Assembly (NCBI GenBank): GCA_949358305.1
Contig: OX442317.1
Location: 12,158,186-12,222,185 of the forward strand
Direction: 5' to 3'
Length of the DNA: 64,000 nucleotides
DNA from: Strigamia acuminata
Taxonomy: Eukaryota; Arthropoda; Chilopoda; Geophilomorpha; Linotaeniidae
Shown here: positions 35,501-44,621 of the stretch, in pieces
How the letters are laid out: every line of letters begins with the position of its first letter
How positions within the stretch are numbered: the stretch's first letter is position 1
Notes under the pieces: model-generated
The model's input: the letters and a program-made list of their open reading frames with translations, nothing else
Databases searched by the model: none
What the model was told of the DNA's origin: nothing
Position numbers and translations under genes: made by a program

Positions 35501-37760
35501 TGAGAAAACGTTCCTCCTTTGGGACTTCCTCCGCGTGATTTTCCTCGATGTACTGCCACATTGAGTCGTCGTAACGTTTTTTATAGTCCTCATTTGCATC
35601 GATTCGTTTAAGCGTATTTGCGAGTTGATTCATTGCCAACTCCCAATTCGATTCTAACTCTTTTTCCTGTCCATTGAAGGGGAGCATCACTTCATATCTT
35701 CCGTCCTCCAAACGTGTTGTCGTGGATTCGAATCGATCTCGAATAAAGTCGGAATCCTTTTCTCCCGAATCTATCCCGATTGCCTCCAAATTCCAGAGCT
35801 TGTCCAACTTCTCATTTATATCAACGTTGCAAGTGTTGCAACACGTGGTTAAGTCGGCTTCATCATCAAATAAATCGATGTTTTCAGCTGCACCGGTGAG
35901 AACCCAGCCAAATAAAGTGTTTATAAGGCCCAAATCCTCGTTGATTTTCCTCTTGCCGTCTTTGAGAATTTTCCACCAAACATCCACTCCTAATAAAATG
36001 TCAATTTGGGATGTTTTGGCAGGCAATTCTTCAGCCAACTCAAGATTTAATCCTCTCACCTTTTCTATTACAGTGGAGTTTAAAATTCCTTGTACTCTTG
36101 GTAGATTTTCGACCGATAACATTGTCATTTTGATTTCTTGTGTGTCATTTCTGCTTTTCAAAGTAACGTTAAAAACGTCATAATCCGTTGAAGCAGGAGT
36201 AGAATCATTGAAGCGTTGTGTCGTGGCCGAAATGCTGCCGCACTTTTTCAACTTGATTCTTTCTACTAACTCAGTTGTTATGAAAGATCGGTGACTGCCT
36301 GGATCTATCATTCCTCGGATGTTGTGGGATCCTCCATTTTTGGTTTTGAGGTTCGCAGTGAAGATCATTAATTGAAGAGTCGCGGAGATCGCGCACGAGA
36401 CGTGTGTTGTCACTTGTGGCTCCTTGGGCTTCTCGACAATGCTTGATGAATTCTTCACATCCGATTTTCTACAAATGGTGGAGTGGTGTCTTCCGCCACA
36501 ATGTTTGCAGGAAAACTTCACTTTACAGTCCCCGACGCGATGGCCAGTTCTAAAACAATTGAAGCAAAGTCTATTCTTTTTGATGATTTCAATCTTCGCA
36601 TTAACTTCGAATTCCTTTTTGCATGAACCATTCAAATGGTCTTCTTCACAAAAAATACATTTGATGGTCTTCGAGTTGGAAGATTTGTTGTCTTGTTTGG
36701 ACTCTCCGGACTTCACTTTAGCATTTGATTGCGGCTTAGAATCTTGAGTCGCAGCACACGTGGTCATGGAACCCTTTTGCTTGCCTTTTTCGACTTCAGT
36801 TTTCTCCTTCTTCACTTTTTCAGAATGAGAAGAATTGTCAGTTCTTTCCGCCATAGCTACTTCTTTCAAGAAAAAGTCAAGTAGTGTCATAATGTTCTTG
36901 TTTTGAATTCCATGCACTTGATAAAAACGCAATGCCATTTGAGTTGGAAATTTGCTGATAATATCCGGCATGAGAAAAGCACCTGAAGTTTGTATGGGTA
37001 TTTTCAACTGCTCGAGGAGTCTGACGGTTGAAGAAATTTTGGTTAAATTTGTTCTTAACGCTTTAGTTGGATAAACACTTGTAACAATTTTCATTTCTCT
37101 AATTGATCTGATGAGGGCAGTTTGCTGTGCGTCCTCATCCCCGTAGTTTCTCTCCAACTCTTCACGAGCCAAATGGTATGATTCCTCGATCAAGGGAAAA
37201 GTGGAAATCAAAGTGGCTGCTTCACCAACACACATTGTCTGTAGATATTGAAGCTTCTCCACGTCGCTCAAGTCTGGGTCCTTATGTACTGAAGTTTCAA
37301 AGTTACTTTTGAAGGTCTTGTACTTCAAAATGTCCCCATCAAACTTCACAGACTCCAATTTTGGCAACTTCTGGATTTTTCGGAAAGAAGCATTCATTGT
37401 CGTATGACCGCCAGATGCAGTTGACATATTTAGTCGTCCTCCCAGTGTAGGAAGGGACCGTTTCGATACTTCCCAACGTCCGCGGAGAAGATCCACTCTT
37501 GTTTGAACTGCTTCGAGTTTTTCAATGGCTTCAAGATAAAATCCATGTTCAGAATGTATTTGAAGATCATTGAGTTCATTGACAGCACGTGTCTCTCGAA
37601 TATTTGCTGTAGATAATAGCGCCTCCAACTCTCCCGGGTCGCTGGTCTGCTCCGATACAGTCAGCAAAGCGGAGAGTGAAGTGAGTAGCGCTTCCCATTT
37701 TGTCTCCAGAATCTCGAGTTGTTCTGGAGTGATCATGTTTTGCACGGAAGGATCTGCCAT
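32526..37760 (-). CDS. gag-pol: Gag-Pol polyprotein of BEL/Pao element B, intact
   Basis: 1744 codons in one frame with no stop; ATG context aaaacATGg. Domains by approximate residue: helical N-terminus 1-110; DUF1759-like Gag 130-300; Lys-rich linker; zinc knuckles 368-435 (CIFCEEDHLNGSC, CFNCFRTGHRVGDC, CKHCGGRHHSTIC); aspartic protease with MIDPGSHRSF near 487, an unusual Pro after the Asp; reverse transcriptase 770-960 with ADIKQAFLQV and FMDD; RNase H with FCDAST near 1083 and YSDSTITLAW; integrase with the zinc region to CAICRRAK near 1415, then Asp in GIDHLGP (about 1450), Asp in SDNSKTF (about 1511) and Glu in GAWERLV (about 1562); C-terminal domain 1640-1744. Gag, protease and Pol are one frame without a frameshift site, so stoichiometry must be set in some other way, perhaps by splicing. 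With matching LTRs this is the best candidate for an active copy. Confidence 0.96.
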   Translation of the reverse strand: MADPSVQNMITPEQLEILETKWEALLTSLSALLTVSEQTSDPGELEALLSTANIRETRAVNELNDLQIHSEHGFYLEAIEKLEAVQTRVDLLRGRWEVSKRSLPTLGGRLNMSTASGGHTTMNASFRKIQKLPKLESVKFDGDILKYKTFKSNFETSVHKDPDLSDVEKLQYLQTMCVGEAATLISTFPLIEESYHLAREELERNYGDEDAQQTALIRSIREMKIVTSVYPTKALRTNLTKISSTVRLLEQLKIPIQTSGAFLMPDIISKFPTQMALRFYQVHGIQNKNIMTLLDFFLKEVAMAERTDNSSHSEKVKKEKTEVEKGKQKGSMTTCAATQDSKPQSNAKVKSGESKQDNKSSNSKTIKCIFCEEDHLNGSCKKEFEVNAKIEIIKKNRLCFNCFRTGHRVGDCKVKFSCKHCGGRHHSTICRKSDVKNSSSIVEKPKEPQVTTHVSCAISATLQLMIFTANLKTKNGGSHNIRGMIDPGSHRSFITTELVERIKLKKCGSISATTQRFNDSTPASTDYDVFNVTLKSRNDTQEIKMTMLSVENLPRVQGILNSTVIEKVRGLNLELAEELPAKTSQIDILLGVDVWWKILKDGKRKINEDLGLINTLFGWVLTGAAENIDLFDDEADLTTCCNTCNVDINEKLDKLWNLEAIGIDSGEKDSDFIRDRFESTTTRLEDGRYEVMLPFNGQEKELESNWELAMNQLANTLKRIDANEDYKKRYDDSMWQYIEENHAEEVPKEERFLKKGIYNIPHHPVIKEDRDTSKFRVVFNASSSKKGKLSLNDCLFPGPSLNPDLILVIVRFRLYCIPIIADIKQAFLQVMINPTQRNFLRFLWVARDYFKQPYSWQNLWNNIMILRMIVVPFGVVSSPFLLCATIRKHAKQFEKTHAKEVDALDDGIFMDDLTSGGDFPADTTTHCERLKMILDSGKLPLVKWATCSKDVFENLKKEGFHMRGEEFSSLGIIKMLGILWDTEKDMIMFKIPKIEKIPITKREVVSFLASIFDPMGLLAPVILQMKLLIQAIWARTKKWDEKILDLEKKEIEEWNSDIQQLKELKVQRWLTTYSGQEITLEVFCDASTKAFGCTIFVVNMKGKRTLLLSKCRIAPAKKVTLPRLELTAAVVGVRMTKYLLENFLPGYPVTEVRYYSDSTITLAWINSDKNVWKPYVSNRVQEIISFSKPEQWSHVPTEFNPADLLTRPHNSKTLMNNKLWWDGVDVSKLEKKEVIQENPPDEERKLIVMTIQVKENFIYKFFRRFSNYNRLLRVFSYIMRWKSQLVRGEPLSPLELEANQLKILKLSQKLHFLEEVEDVKNKRELSKHSTLRNFELFIDENGLLRLHSRLKKSLLTFDEVYPIILHYDSWITRLLIRKAHLELLHGDISETLYHLREQFWIIRGRKTIQTVIRECAICRRAKLARNNPSTGDLPTERVTPAAPFQHTGIDHLGPIYVGNNKKERKKVYILLFTCMVTRSLHLEVSEDLSVPKFLLAMRRFGARFGYPAKIFSDNSKTFERGSVELQSWGKLIGHKDIQTFLSEKRVLWTFIPPLSPWMGGAWERLVRSVKDKLRKTLLRYTVDLETLQTLALEISSVLNSRPLSYVPDSVDGGRILAPENFLTGGLPKYLINKKLSAIKKTDLRKLDIKRRQFIWEFWRVWRKGYLMQLRNFYETKGDKNFKNPKVNQIVLLEKIGTNPYFWPLARIKEIFPGEDGFTRVIKVVLPDGRELKRSVKHVRALELD

Positions 37761-38639
37761 GTTTTCTCTCCTCTCACAAATTCACGGCTGCAAATTGCGA
37801 AAAGGAAGATAAAATCTCGTTTGACAAAAAACACTTCGCTTTCAATTTTTTAAAAGAATAAAATTTGTTATTTTATCCCCCAAAAATACACAGAATTTTT
37901 TCAACGTTTAATTGCCCAAATGACAAAAAATCAAATGAAAAATGCACAAGAATATCGAGTGTTTTAACAATCAGGGATGCTAAAACACACGAGCGACCTT
38001 GACCACGTATGAAAAACGTGACTCAAAAAGTCCTACACAAGTTTGAAATATTTTCGTCGATTCGTTTGGAACGAAATTCACACGAAAACCACTATTAAAT
38101 TTTAACTTTAATAACTGACAGCCCTTGCAATGAGAGACTGACCAGTAACTAGCATCAAAAAAATCTAAATCTCCCCTGGTTAGGCCAGTTATATGGAGAT
38201 GCATGCATAAAATTAAAGAAAACACTAAAACGATTTGCAATAAAATACACTTTTACTAAATTTCCCTTAAGATTAGCATATGAAACAGCAATAACACCAA
38301 AAAGAATACCCAAAACAATACCCTCATGCAAACAAAACCTCCAAAATAAATGCACTGAATGATAAAACACAAGAAAAGCAATAAATCCAGGGGCGAATCG
38401 ACTTCTCAGCACAGCGCGTTGTGTTATCCAAATCCAAGATGGCGACCGTAGAAAATCGTTGCTGGCACTCAAATGTTCGTAATCGACGCACAAAATGTCA
38501 CCGTTGCGACTGTAGTCACATTGAACGACGACACGCTTTGCTGACGACGACACACGAACGTAAATTCCGCTGCTCGAACCAGATGAACAAGCTAACGTAT
38601 CACTGACGTAACGGAAACACTCACGAAAAGCAGACGATA
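37761..38639 (-). other. 5' leader of element B
   Basis: The leader holds the conserved 3' splice site 27 bases before gag (TTTGCAG, AG at 37789-37788). A 234-codon frame (38859-38155) that starts in the LTR aligns with the leader frame of element A, but an extra A in an A-run near 38156-38162 shifts it, so the remainder continues in another frame (38240-37980). That break argues against an essential protein. Confidence 0.55.
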
Positions 38640-38657
38640 TCCTGGTCACGTGCACCA
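38640..38657 (-). promoter_or_regulatory. Primer-binding site of element B
   Basis: TGGTGCACGTGACCAGGA on the element strand, 15 bases inside the LTR edge, identical to the sites of elements A and C. Confidence 0.7.
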
Positions 38658-38672
38658 AAAGAACGTATTCGA

Positions 38673-40241
38673 TGTTGCGGTCTGTCAACACCAAACAGCT
38701 AGGAATGGGGTTGGGGCTATTTGAATTTCCCGCCTCTTTAAACTCAAGTGATCGTATTGTTAAATTCGTACGAAAACCGCGCTGAGAACACAAATCCGCA
38801 CTGAAAACTATTGATGAATGCATGGAGCATTGATGAGAACACCGATGATTAATATCCAATGGAGTGCTGAATCAATGGCTAATCCAGGGAAAGGCTTAAC
38901 TACTCACAACACATTGAAAACTAAGGTTGAAAATAGAAAACACGGGAGTTAACAAAAAACAACTTGTTTATTAAAAAGTTGGTTGAGAACTGAATAAAAT
39001 ACACTGATTACATTGGTTCCTGAGGAACCGCACATGCGCAGTACCCAATTACGGCACGCGCCAAGCCGATAGCGGCGAAATACAGATACACAAAAAACTC
39101 CGTTGTCATAGCAACGGAGGAAACGAAATCACAGCAAAGTTGTAGTTACATAAAAACTGCACGAAATAAAGATTGCGATATACCAAAATGACCACAAGAA
39201 TACCAGGAATAAATAATCTAATCACAACAATAAGATCAAAACAGTAAAACAGTGCAAACGGAGTGAAAACAATGATCGTCAAGCAGACGATCGAGACAGC
39301 CAATCAGCGTCAAGCAAAATGATGCAATCAAAACATTTGAATTCCGAACGGAATAAAAATGCAAAAAATAGCAAAGAATACTGGTGAAAACACTTCGAAA
39401 TGAAATAGTAAATGCAGATTATAAGAATATAAAATACAAAAATAACGGTTACATTGTGTAATCGTCGCTTGGGACAAACATGGCGACCGGCGAACAAAAC
39501 AAAGGTGTTGGATCAAACATGGCGTCCGGCGAACATTGCAAAAGCGTCAAAACAATTTGAAATTGGAATAAAAGGCACTTAAAGTAAATAACGAATAAAG
39601 TAGTGATTAAATTACAAGAGTAATTATTAATTCTTATCACAAAATACTGAAGGAAAACACACAAGTTTAATAAATACGAAAATGTTGATCGAACCGAACA
39701 TTCTCGGCTACGCTTTTAAGGCAGCCGACAACGAACGATCGAAACAACCGATCGAAGCAATTTGGGCAGTTCTAATGCATCCAGAAAGAAAGATCAGACT
39801 CGAAATAGTCAGAAATAATAATAAAACAAACTCCAAATGAGTTTTAAAGCACTAAACGAAAGGTTAGAAGACGGAAGCAAAAGTCCGCTAGGAACCGAAA
39901 CATGACGTATCGAACATCGCAAATGTATGCCAGAAAATGAAGAAAACATTAGAACTGCACGCAATAAACACAAAATCAGGGAAAATTAATAGAAAGGTTC
40001 AAAAATGCACTCAAAAAGACACGAATAAAATAATAGCAAAGTATTAACACTACATTAAATCGAAAAGTGACAATAAAAATCAGTGAAAAACATTTTAATA
40101 AGTCAAAATTCCTGTAAAGTGAAAAATATCAATTAATTATGAAAAATAAAACACTAAAGGAAAATTAAACAAATCAAAGCAATTAGTAATATTTATTGAC
40201 ACAATCTCAGCACAACAATTCTTCCACGCTGTCTTGCAACA
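38673..40241 (-). repeat. 5' LTR of element B
   Basis: 1569 bp, tgttgcgg to cttgcaaca, followed by the target duplication catc at 40242-40245. It contains the AATAAA-type signal at 38967-38972 and the palindrome at 39098-39119. Transcription of element B should start in this copy and run leftwards. Confidence 0.95.
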
Positions 40242-40710
40242 CATCACAGTTGACTTAGCACAAACACCACAAGACCAATGTCTCTGAATGTTCTGAAATA
40301 GTGTTTAAACCTTAGTAGAAAGCTTTAATGTAAGTTTTAGCAACATCCAAGAAATGATTTGGGAAAATAGACTTTTGATCTCATCACAGTTGACTTAGCA
40401 CAAACACCACAAGACCAATGTCTCTAAATGTTCTGAAATAGTGTTTAAACCTTAGTAGACGGCTTCAATGTAAGTTTTAGCAACATCCAAGCAATGATTT
40501 GGGAGAATAGACTTTTGATCTCATCACAGTTGACTTAGCACAAACACCACAAGACCAATGTCTCTGAATGTTCTGAAATAGTGTTTAAACTTTAGTAGAA
40601 AGCTTTAATGTAAGTTTTAGCAACATCCAAGCAATGATTTGAAAGAATAAACTTTTGATCTCATTTGACATCACAGTTGACTTAGCACAAACATCACAAG
40701 ACCAATGCAG
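40242..40710. repeat. Satellite between element B and Copia fragment
   Basis: About 3.3 monomers. Their types (aagaaatg type, gacggc type, aaactttag type, start of the next) continue the order interrupted at 29192 and show that element B inserted into an existing array. The last monomer breaks off at gaccaat(g). Confidence 0.97.
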
Positions 40711-41156
40711 AAACGATGCGAAGCGAAAAAGGCATTGATCTGCCATATCGAGAATTAGTCGGATCTTTGCTATTTCTCGCACGAATGACGAGACCAGACA
40801 TCCTGTACGCAGTCAGCGTTTTGGCGAGATATTCTTCAAAACCCAGTATCGTCGCCTGGATGCATCTTGAGCATTTATTTAATTATGTGAGATCGACCCC
40901 GTATCAGTGCATTAAGATGAAGAGACCAGAACGTGTTGTCTTTCACTGTTATTCCGATGCATCATTTGCGTCCGATATCGACACACGCAGATCGGTTTCT
41001 GGCCACATCGTGTTTTTGGGCCATGATGCCGTCACTAAATTTATTAGTGAGTGTGGTGTGGTTGTGTGGCTCGAATTTTGTGCGCACAGCGTTTTGTGCA
41101 AGGAGAAGGTCTTTAACAGACAATGTGAGTGCCTGCAACAAGCAGACAATGGATGA
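40711..41156 (+). pseudogene. Copia-type RT C-terminus and RNase H remnant
   Basis: The frame encodes the typical Copia stretch LPYRELVGSLLFLARM, TRPDILYAVSVLARYSSKP and the start of RNase H, HCYSDASFASDIDTRRSVSG followed by HIVFLGHDAVT. After that the similarity to the normal RNase H end is lost and the frame stops at 41154-41156. The upstream RT core with the catalytic Asp pair is missing because the sequence starts at the satellite junction. It cannot encode an active polymerase. A fortuitous frame that overlaps it from 40933 is simply an upstream extension of the next ORF. Confidence 0.85.
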
Positions 41157-43080
41157 CACACACAAGGCACAATTGAAGATGGAAACACATGGACAGAATG
41201 TCTTTAACGGACAGGCAGTGTATAACGCACTTAATGAACAATTGAAAAGGAAAATTAGTGTTCTTGGAAAAGAGAAATTTGATTTGTGTTTTGATTATGA
41301 CAAAAGTGTATTGTTACTAACCCATTTAGTCTGTAAGAGCGCATTAACAGAAAACATTGATGTTATGGCAGGGGCCATTAGTGATCTAGTTTTGACACTT
41401 TGTGCAATGCATGTGCATGTGAGAGAAGCGAATGGGGTTAGCAGTAACAAAGTGCAGGGCACTAGTGATGGTAATCAGAACAGCAACGTGGTTGATTCAA
41501 ATGTGATTTTGAATGCCATGAATGATGTGCAAAACATCAAATCCCAACATGGACACGGGGATTTAGAATATTTGAACAAGGTTCAAATTAGAAAAAGAAA
41601 TAAAGAATTGAATTTCACCACAATTAAAGGTGGTAACCCTCTTAATTTTGTTAAAATGAAGAAAGAAACTAGGCCTAAATTGACAGAAATGGAACATTCG
41701 AACCGGGTTCGGAATGAAAAGAGAGAGGGGGACCCAGATAATATGAAAAAGGGTTTTGTAAGCAATAGGAAATTGCATGGTGCAACCTTAATTAAGGGAA
41801 GTGATCTTCCAAAGGGGATTTCAGGGAAATCCAAAAAGGGTTTGAGTAACCAAAAGTCAAGTATGACAACAAGGATTAAACAGAATGGTCCCTTAAATTC
41901 TGGTATTAGAAACCAGAAACAGAATTCTAGTCATGGAAATGTTAGAAAACAGGAAAACAGTATGGATTTTAGATTCAAGGACAAGGTCCTCCCATTTAAA
42001 TTATGGCATACCCGGATGGGGTATTTGAATGAAGAAAGCATTTATGTTATGAATGGATCAACAGATGTTTTTGGTGTTCAATTGGAGAACACAGGGACCT
42101 CTCCTATAACAGGAGATTTGACAAAGAAGAATATTCCCTCAACACAGAAGAATAATGACAGGAAAGCTTTAGAAGCTGTACATTTGAGTGTTTGGAGGGC
42201 CCCACATGCAACTGGGGAAAAATATGTCATTATAATAGATGATTGTACTGAATATGTATGGTTTAAACCATTAAAGGGAAATAGCTTTTTACTAGAATTT
42301 CAAAAGTGGTTAGCTGAAATTAAATGCTTGAGAGGAACTGTGAATGAAGTTCATTTGGGCCCTGGAATGGAATTTTCCATAGAAGAATTAGCAGCATGGG
42401 TTGAAGCAATGGAGAATTTCGGAATTACAATTGATGGTGTAGATTCTAAGAACCTAATGGCTGACTCCATCTCCGAGAGGGCCAATGCAGACATCATAAG
42501 CGGGGTGGAAAGTTTGATTGTAGAAAATAGATTTCCAAGTTATTTGTGGTTGGAGCTAGCCAACACAGTAACATACTTAAGAAATAGAGCCCCCAGGATT
42601 GATTTAGATTGGAAAACCCCACGCAATATATTGTATGACAGATGTATTTCTGTGCGACACCTTAGGTGTATTGGGTCAAGGGTAGAGGTTTTTCATGTTA
42701 AAAATGGACAGAAGTGTTCATGGATGGGTGCTCTAGTTGGATATTCGAATACACAGAGAAAATATCGAGTCTGGGACCCAAGGAAAAACAGGATTTTTCA
42801 AACGAATAATGTACAAGTAGATGAGTGGAGTTATTGGCACGAGGGGGAAGTTAAACCCTCTCTGGGAATTTCTAATGTGGGCCAAACTTCAGGTAGTGAA
42901 GGAATTGAAATTCCATCGACGGTTGTTGGAGTGCCAACATCTCCTCTGTTTGAAATGCTTTCCCCATGGCGAGTAGGATCTGAGAATCCCCCATTGTCAT
43001 TAAGCAAGGAAAGGGAACACTTAGGAAGTATTGAAAGTATGTCATCTTTGTTGATGACCATTCGGAATATGTGTGGTTGA
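41149..43080 (+). CDS. ORF1: integrase-like protein without catalytic Asp residues, Copia-derived
   Basis: 643 codons from the ATG at 41149; the frame is open further upstream to 40933 but there it is the wrong frame of RNase H. Residues 1-100 are probably helical and unrecognised; 100-280 are basic and low-complexity. Near residue 285, LPFKLWHTRMGYLNEESI matches the Copia pre-integrase region, but the second zinc ligand is Tyr and the Cys pair is absent. An integrase-like core follows: YVIIIDDCTEYVWF (358), LGPGMEF where the second catalytic Asp should be, and ISERANADI (about 444), which keeps the Glu. Then come YLRNRAPR, SVRHLRCIG, ALVGYSN and YRVWDP, all Copia integrase C-terminal landmarks. 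The first catalytic Asp position is also replaced (VHLSVW). The ORF is long and clean for a dead enzyme, which suggests a structural or DNA/chromatin-binding role. Confidence 0.75.
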   Translation: MDDTHKAQLKMETHGQNVFNGQAVYNALNEQLKRKISVLGKEKFDLCFDYDKSVLLLTHLVCKSALTENIDVMAGAISDLVLTLCAMHVHVREANGVSSNKVQGTSDGNQNSNVVDSNVILNAMNDVQNIKSQHGHGDLEYLNKVQIRKRNKELNFTTIKGGNPLNFVKMKKETRPKLTEMEHSNRVRNEKREGDPDNMKKGFVSNRKLHGATLIKGSDLPKGISGKSKKGLSNQKSSMTTRIKQNGPLNSGIRNQKQNSSHGNVRKQENSMDFRFKDKVLPFKLWHTRMGYLNEESIYVMNGSTDVFGVQLENTGTSPITGDLTKKNIPSTQKNNDRKALEAVHLSVWRAPHATGEKYVIIIDDCTEYVWFKPLKGNSFLLEFQKWLAEIKCLRGTVNEVHLGPGMEFSIEELAAWVEAMENFGITIDGVDSKNLMADSISERANADIISGVESLIVENRFPSYLWLELANTVTYLRNRAPRIDLDWKTPRNILYDRCISVRHLRCIGSRVEVFHVKNGQKCSWMGALVGYSNTQRKYRVWDPRKNRIFQTNNVQVDEWSYWHEGEVKPSLGISNVGQTSGSEGIEIPSTVVGVPTSPLFEMLSPWRVGSENPPLSLSKEREHLGSIESMSSLLMTIRNMCG

Positions 43081-44621
43081 GACCGCTAAATAAGAGTATT
43101 TTGAGCGAATTTCAAGAATGGTTATTTGGAATGGGACACGCAACTGAGAAAATAGTTAAGAAAATTAGATTAGGTCCCGGGATAATTTCTTCACTAGAGG
43201 AATGGAATCAATTCACTGAAACTAGAGGAATTGAAATTGACAAAGGGGAATTTGATGATTTGGATCTCACTTCCATCACTGAAAAGGCAAACATTGACAT
43301 CTTAGAGGGGATGAGGATTTTGTTTTTAGAAAATAAATTCCCCGACAATTTGTGGTTGGAACTTGCCAACACAATGGTCTATTTAAGGAATAGAGCCCCG
43401 AGGATTAATTTGAATTGGAAATCCCCATACAATATATTGCATGACCGATGTGTATCGGTACGGCACCTTAGATGCGTGGGATCTAAAGTGAAGGTTTTTA
43501 ATGTCAAAAATGGGCAAAAGAGTTCCTGGGTAGGTGCTCTAGTAGGTTATTCAAATTCATACAGGAAATACCGTGTCTGGGACCCAGTAAAAGATAAAAT
43601 TTTCCAAGTTTTTCCAAACAATATGAAGATATGTGAGTGGAATTATTGGCACGAGGGGGAAGTGAAACCTTCTCTGGAATTTCAATATCAATTTCTTAAG
43701 ATTGATCAAACTTTGGCTATTAACGGAATTGAAATTTCTTCAAAGGTTGTAGTGCCAATATCCCCTCAATTGGAAGTGTCCTCCCCAGTGTTGACATATG
43801 AGGAAGTTAAAATTCATAAGTGTATTCCAAACGAGGGGGAACACTTGAGGGAAATTGAACAGAATTTCGAACAGAATTTTGAGCATAGATTTAAACAAGA
43901 AGTCCCCTCATCATTAGAATTGGTGAAATTGTCACTAGGTAAAGAAGTTGACATTAATGAGTGTAGAAGTATTGAACACGTTGGGCAACAGTTGGAAATG
44001 GTTGAATTAAATCAATATGATCCTTCAACGACACAGGGGGATTATAGAGTGGAAACGGTCCGTGAACATGACCACACTTGCGATTCACCACGGGGTGAAC
44101 CATGCTCTTTAGGATTTTCCCCAACACCATTGATTGAAATAGGTGGAGAAGATATTGAAAGAGAATTTAAGAAGACAAAGAAATCCAAAAGGAGAAAGAA
44201 AAAGGTTAAGACGAGTAATGGAAGTGAAAACGTTAGCATTTTAGCAACAAAAGTTGATAAATATCAATCAGATCCTATTTCGAATTTATCACCGGATGTT
44301 GGCAGGTCAAATCAGTTTAAGAAACTTGACATGTCTCAATGGCATAGAAGGACCACAATTCGATATATGAAAGATGAGACAAATAGGATTGATGTTTATT
44401 ATGTATCACCATATGGAGATCGATTGTTGTGTATCGAGGATGTAATAATATGGTGTTGCGATAATGGTTTTGAGTTAAATGAATTTCTATTTGATTTTGA
44501 GAATGAAACACCAATACCTCCAGCATATCCTGTAAATAATAATTACATAGATCATGATAACATTAAGGTCGTAGAAGAATTTGATGACATGAGATATGGA
44601 ACATGGGAGATAGGATTTTAA
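43071..44621 (+). CDS. ORF2: second integrase-like unit, basic tract and MBD-like domain
   Basis: 516 codons from an ATG at 43071 overlapping the end of ORF1 in another frame; the frame is open from 43035 and that upstream part already encodes homologous residues (YVIFVDDHSEYVWL). Residues 1-200 repeat the ORF1 integrase-like unit, including LWLELANT, YLRNRAPRI, SVRHLRC, GALVGYSN, YRVWDP and YWHEGEVKPSL, again without catalytic Asp residues. Residues 210-360 are acidic and unrecognised. A strongly basic run at about 368-381 (KKTKKSKRRKKKVK) is a likely nuclear signal. Residues 421-480 fit a methyl-CpG-binding domain: QWHRRTTIRYM, DVYYVSPYGDRLL, a hydrophobic helix and LFDF. The Arg that reads methyl-CpG after the SP-G turn appears to be Leu, so binding to methylated DNA is not assured. 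TAA at 44619 is followed closely by a polypurine tract. Confidence 0.7.
   Translation: MWLRPLNKSILSEFQEWLFGMGHATEKIVKKIRLGPGIISSLEEWNQFTETRGIEIDKGEFDDLDLTSITEKANIDILEGMRILFLENKFPDNLWLELANTMVYLRNRAPRINLNWKSPYNILHDRCVSVRHLRCVGSKVKVFNVKNGQKSSWVGALVGYSNSYRKYRVWDPVKDKIFQVFPNNMKICEWNYWHEGEVKPSLEFQYQFLKIDQTLAINGIEISSKVVVPISPQLEVSSPVLTYEEVKIHKCIPNEGEHLREIEQNFEQNFEHRFKQEVPSSLELVKLSLGKEVDINECRSIEHVGQQLEMVELNQYDPSTTQGDYRVETVREHDHTCDSPRGEPCSLGFSPTPLIEIGGEDIEREFKKTKKSKRRKKKVKTSNGSENVSILATKVDKYQSDPISNLSPDVGRSNQFKKLDMSQWHRRTTIRYMKDETNRIDVYYVSPYGDRLLCIEDVIIWCCDNGFELNEFLFDFENETPIPPAYPVNNNYIDHDNIKVVEEFDDMRYGTWEIGF

Larger units (their letters stand above)
29193..40241 (-). mobile_element. BEL/Pao element B with an extra captured tail
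   Basis: Order on the element strand: 5' LTR (40241-38673), primer-binding site, leader, intact gag-pol (37760-32526), pyrimidine tail, 3' LTR (32472-30904), then a 1.7-kb tail made of a host-like multi-exon fragment (30903-29508), satellite (29507-29232) and a 39-bp copy of the LTR end (29231-29193). The 4-bp duplication catc flanks the whole composite, not the 3' LTR. I saw no difference between the two complete LTRs, and the Gag-Pol frame is uninterrupted, so this is the youngest-looking and most plausibly functional element in the window. It sits inside the satellite array. Confidence 0.9.

Noticed and set aside
43033-43080. Programmed -1 frameshift between ORF1 and ORF2
   Set aside because: No slippery heptamer in the overlap; a one-base loss in an A-run explains the phase change.
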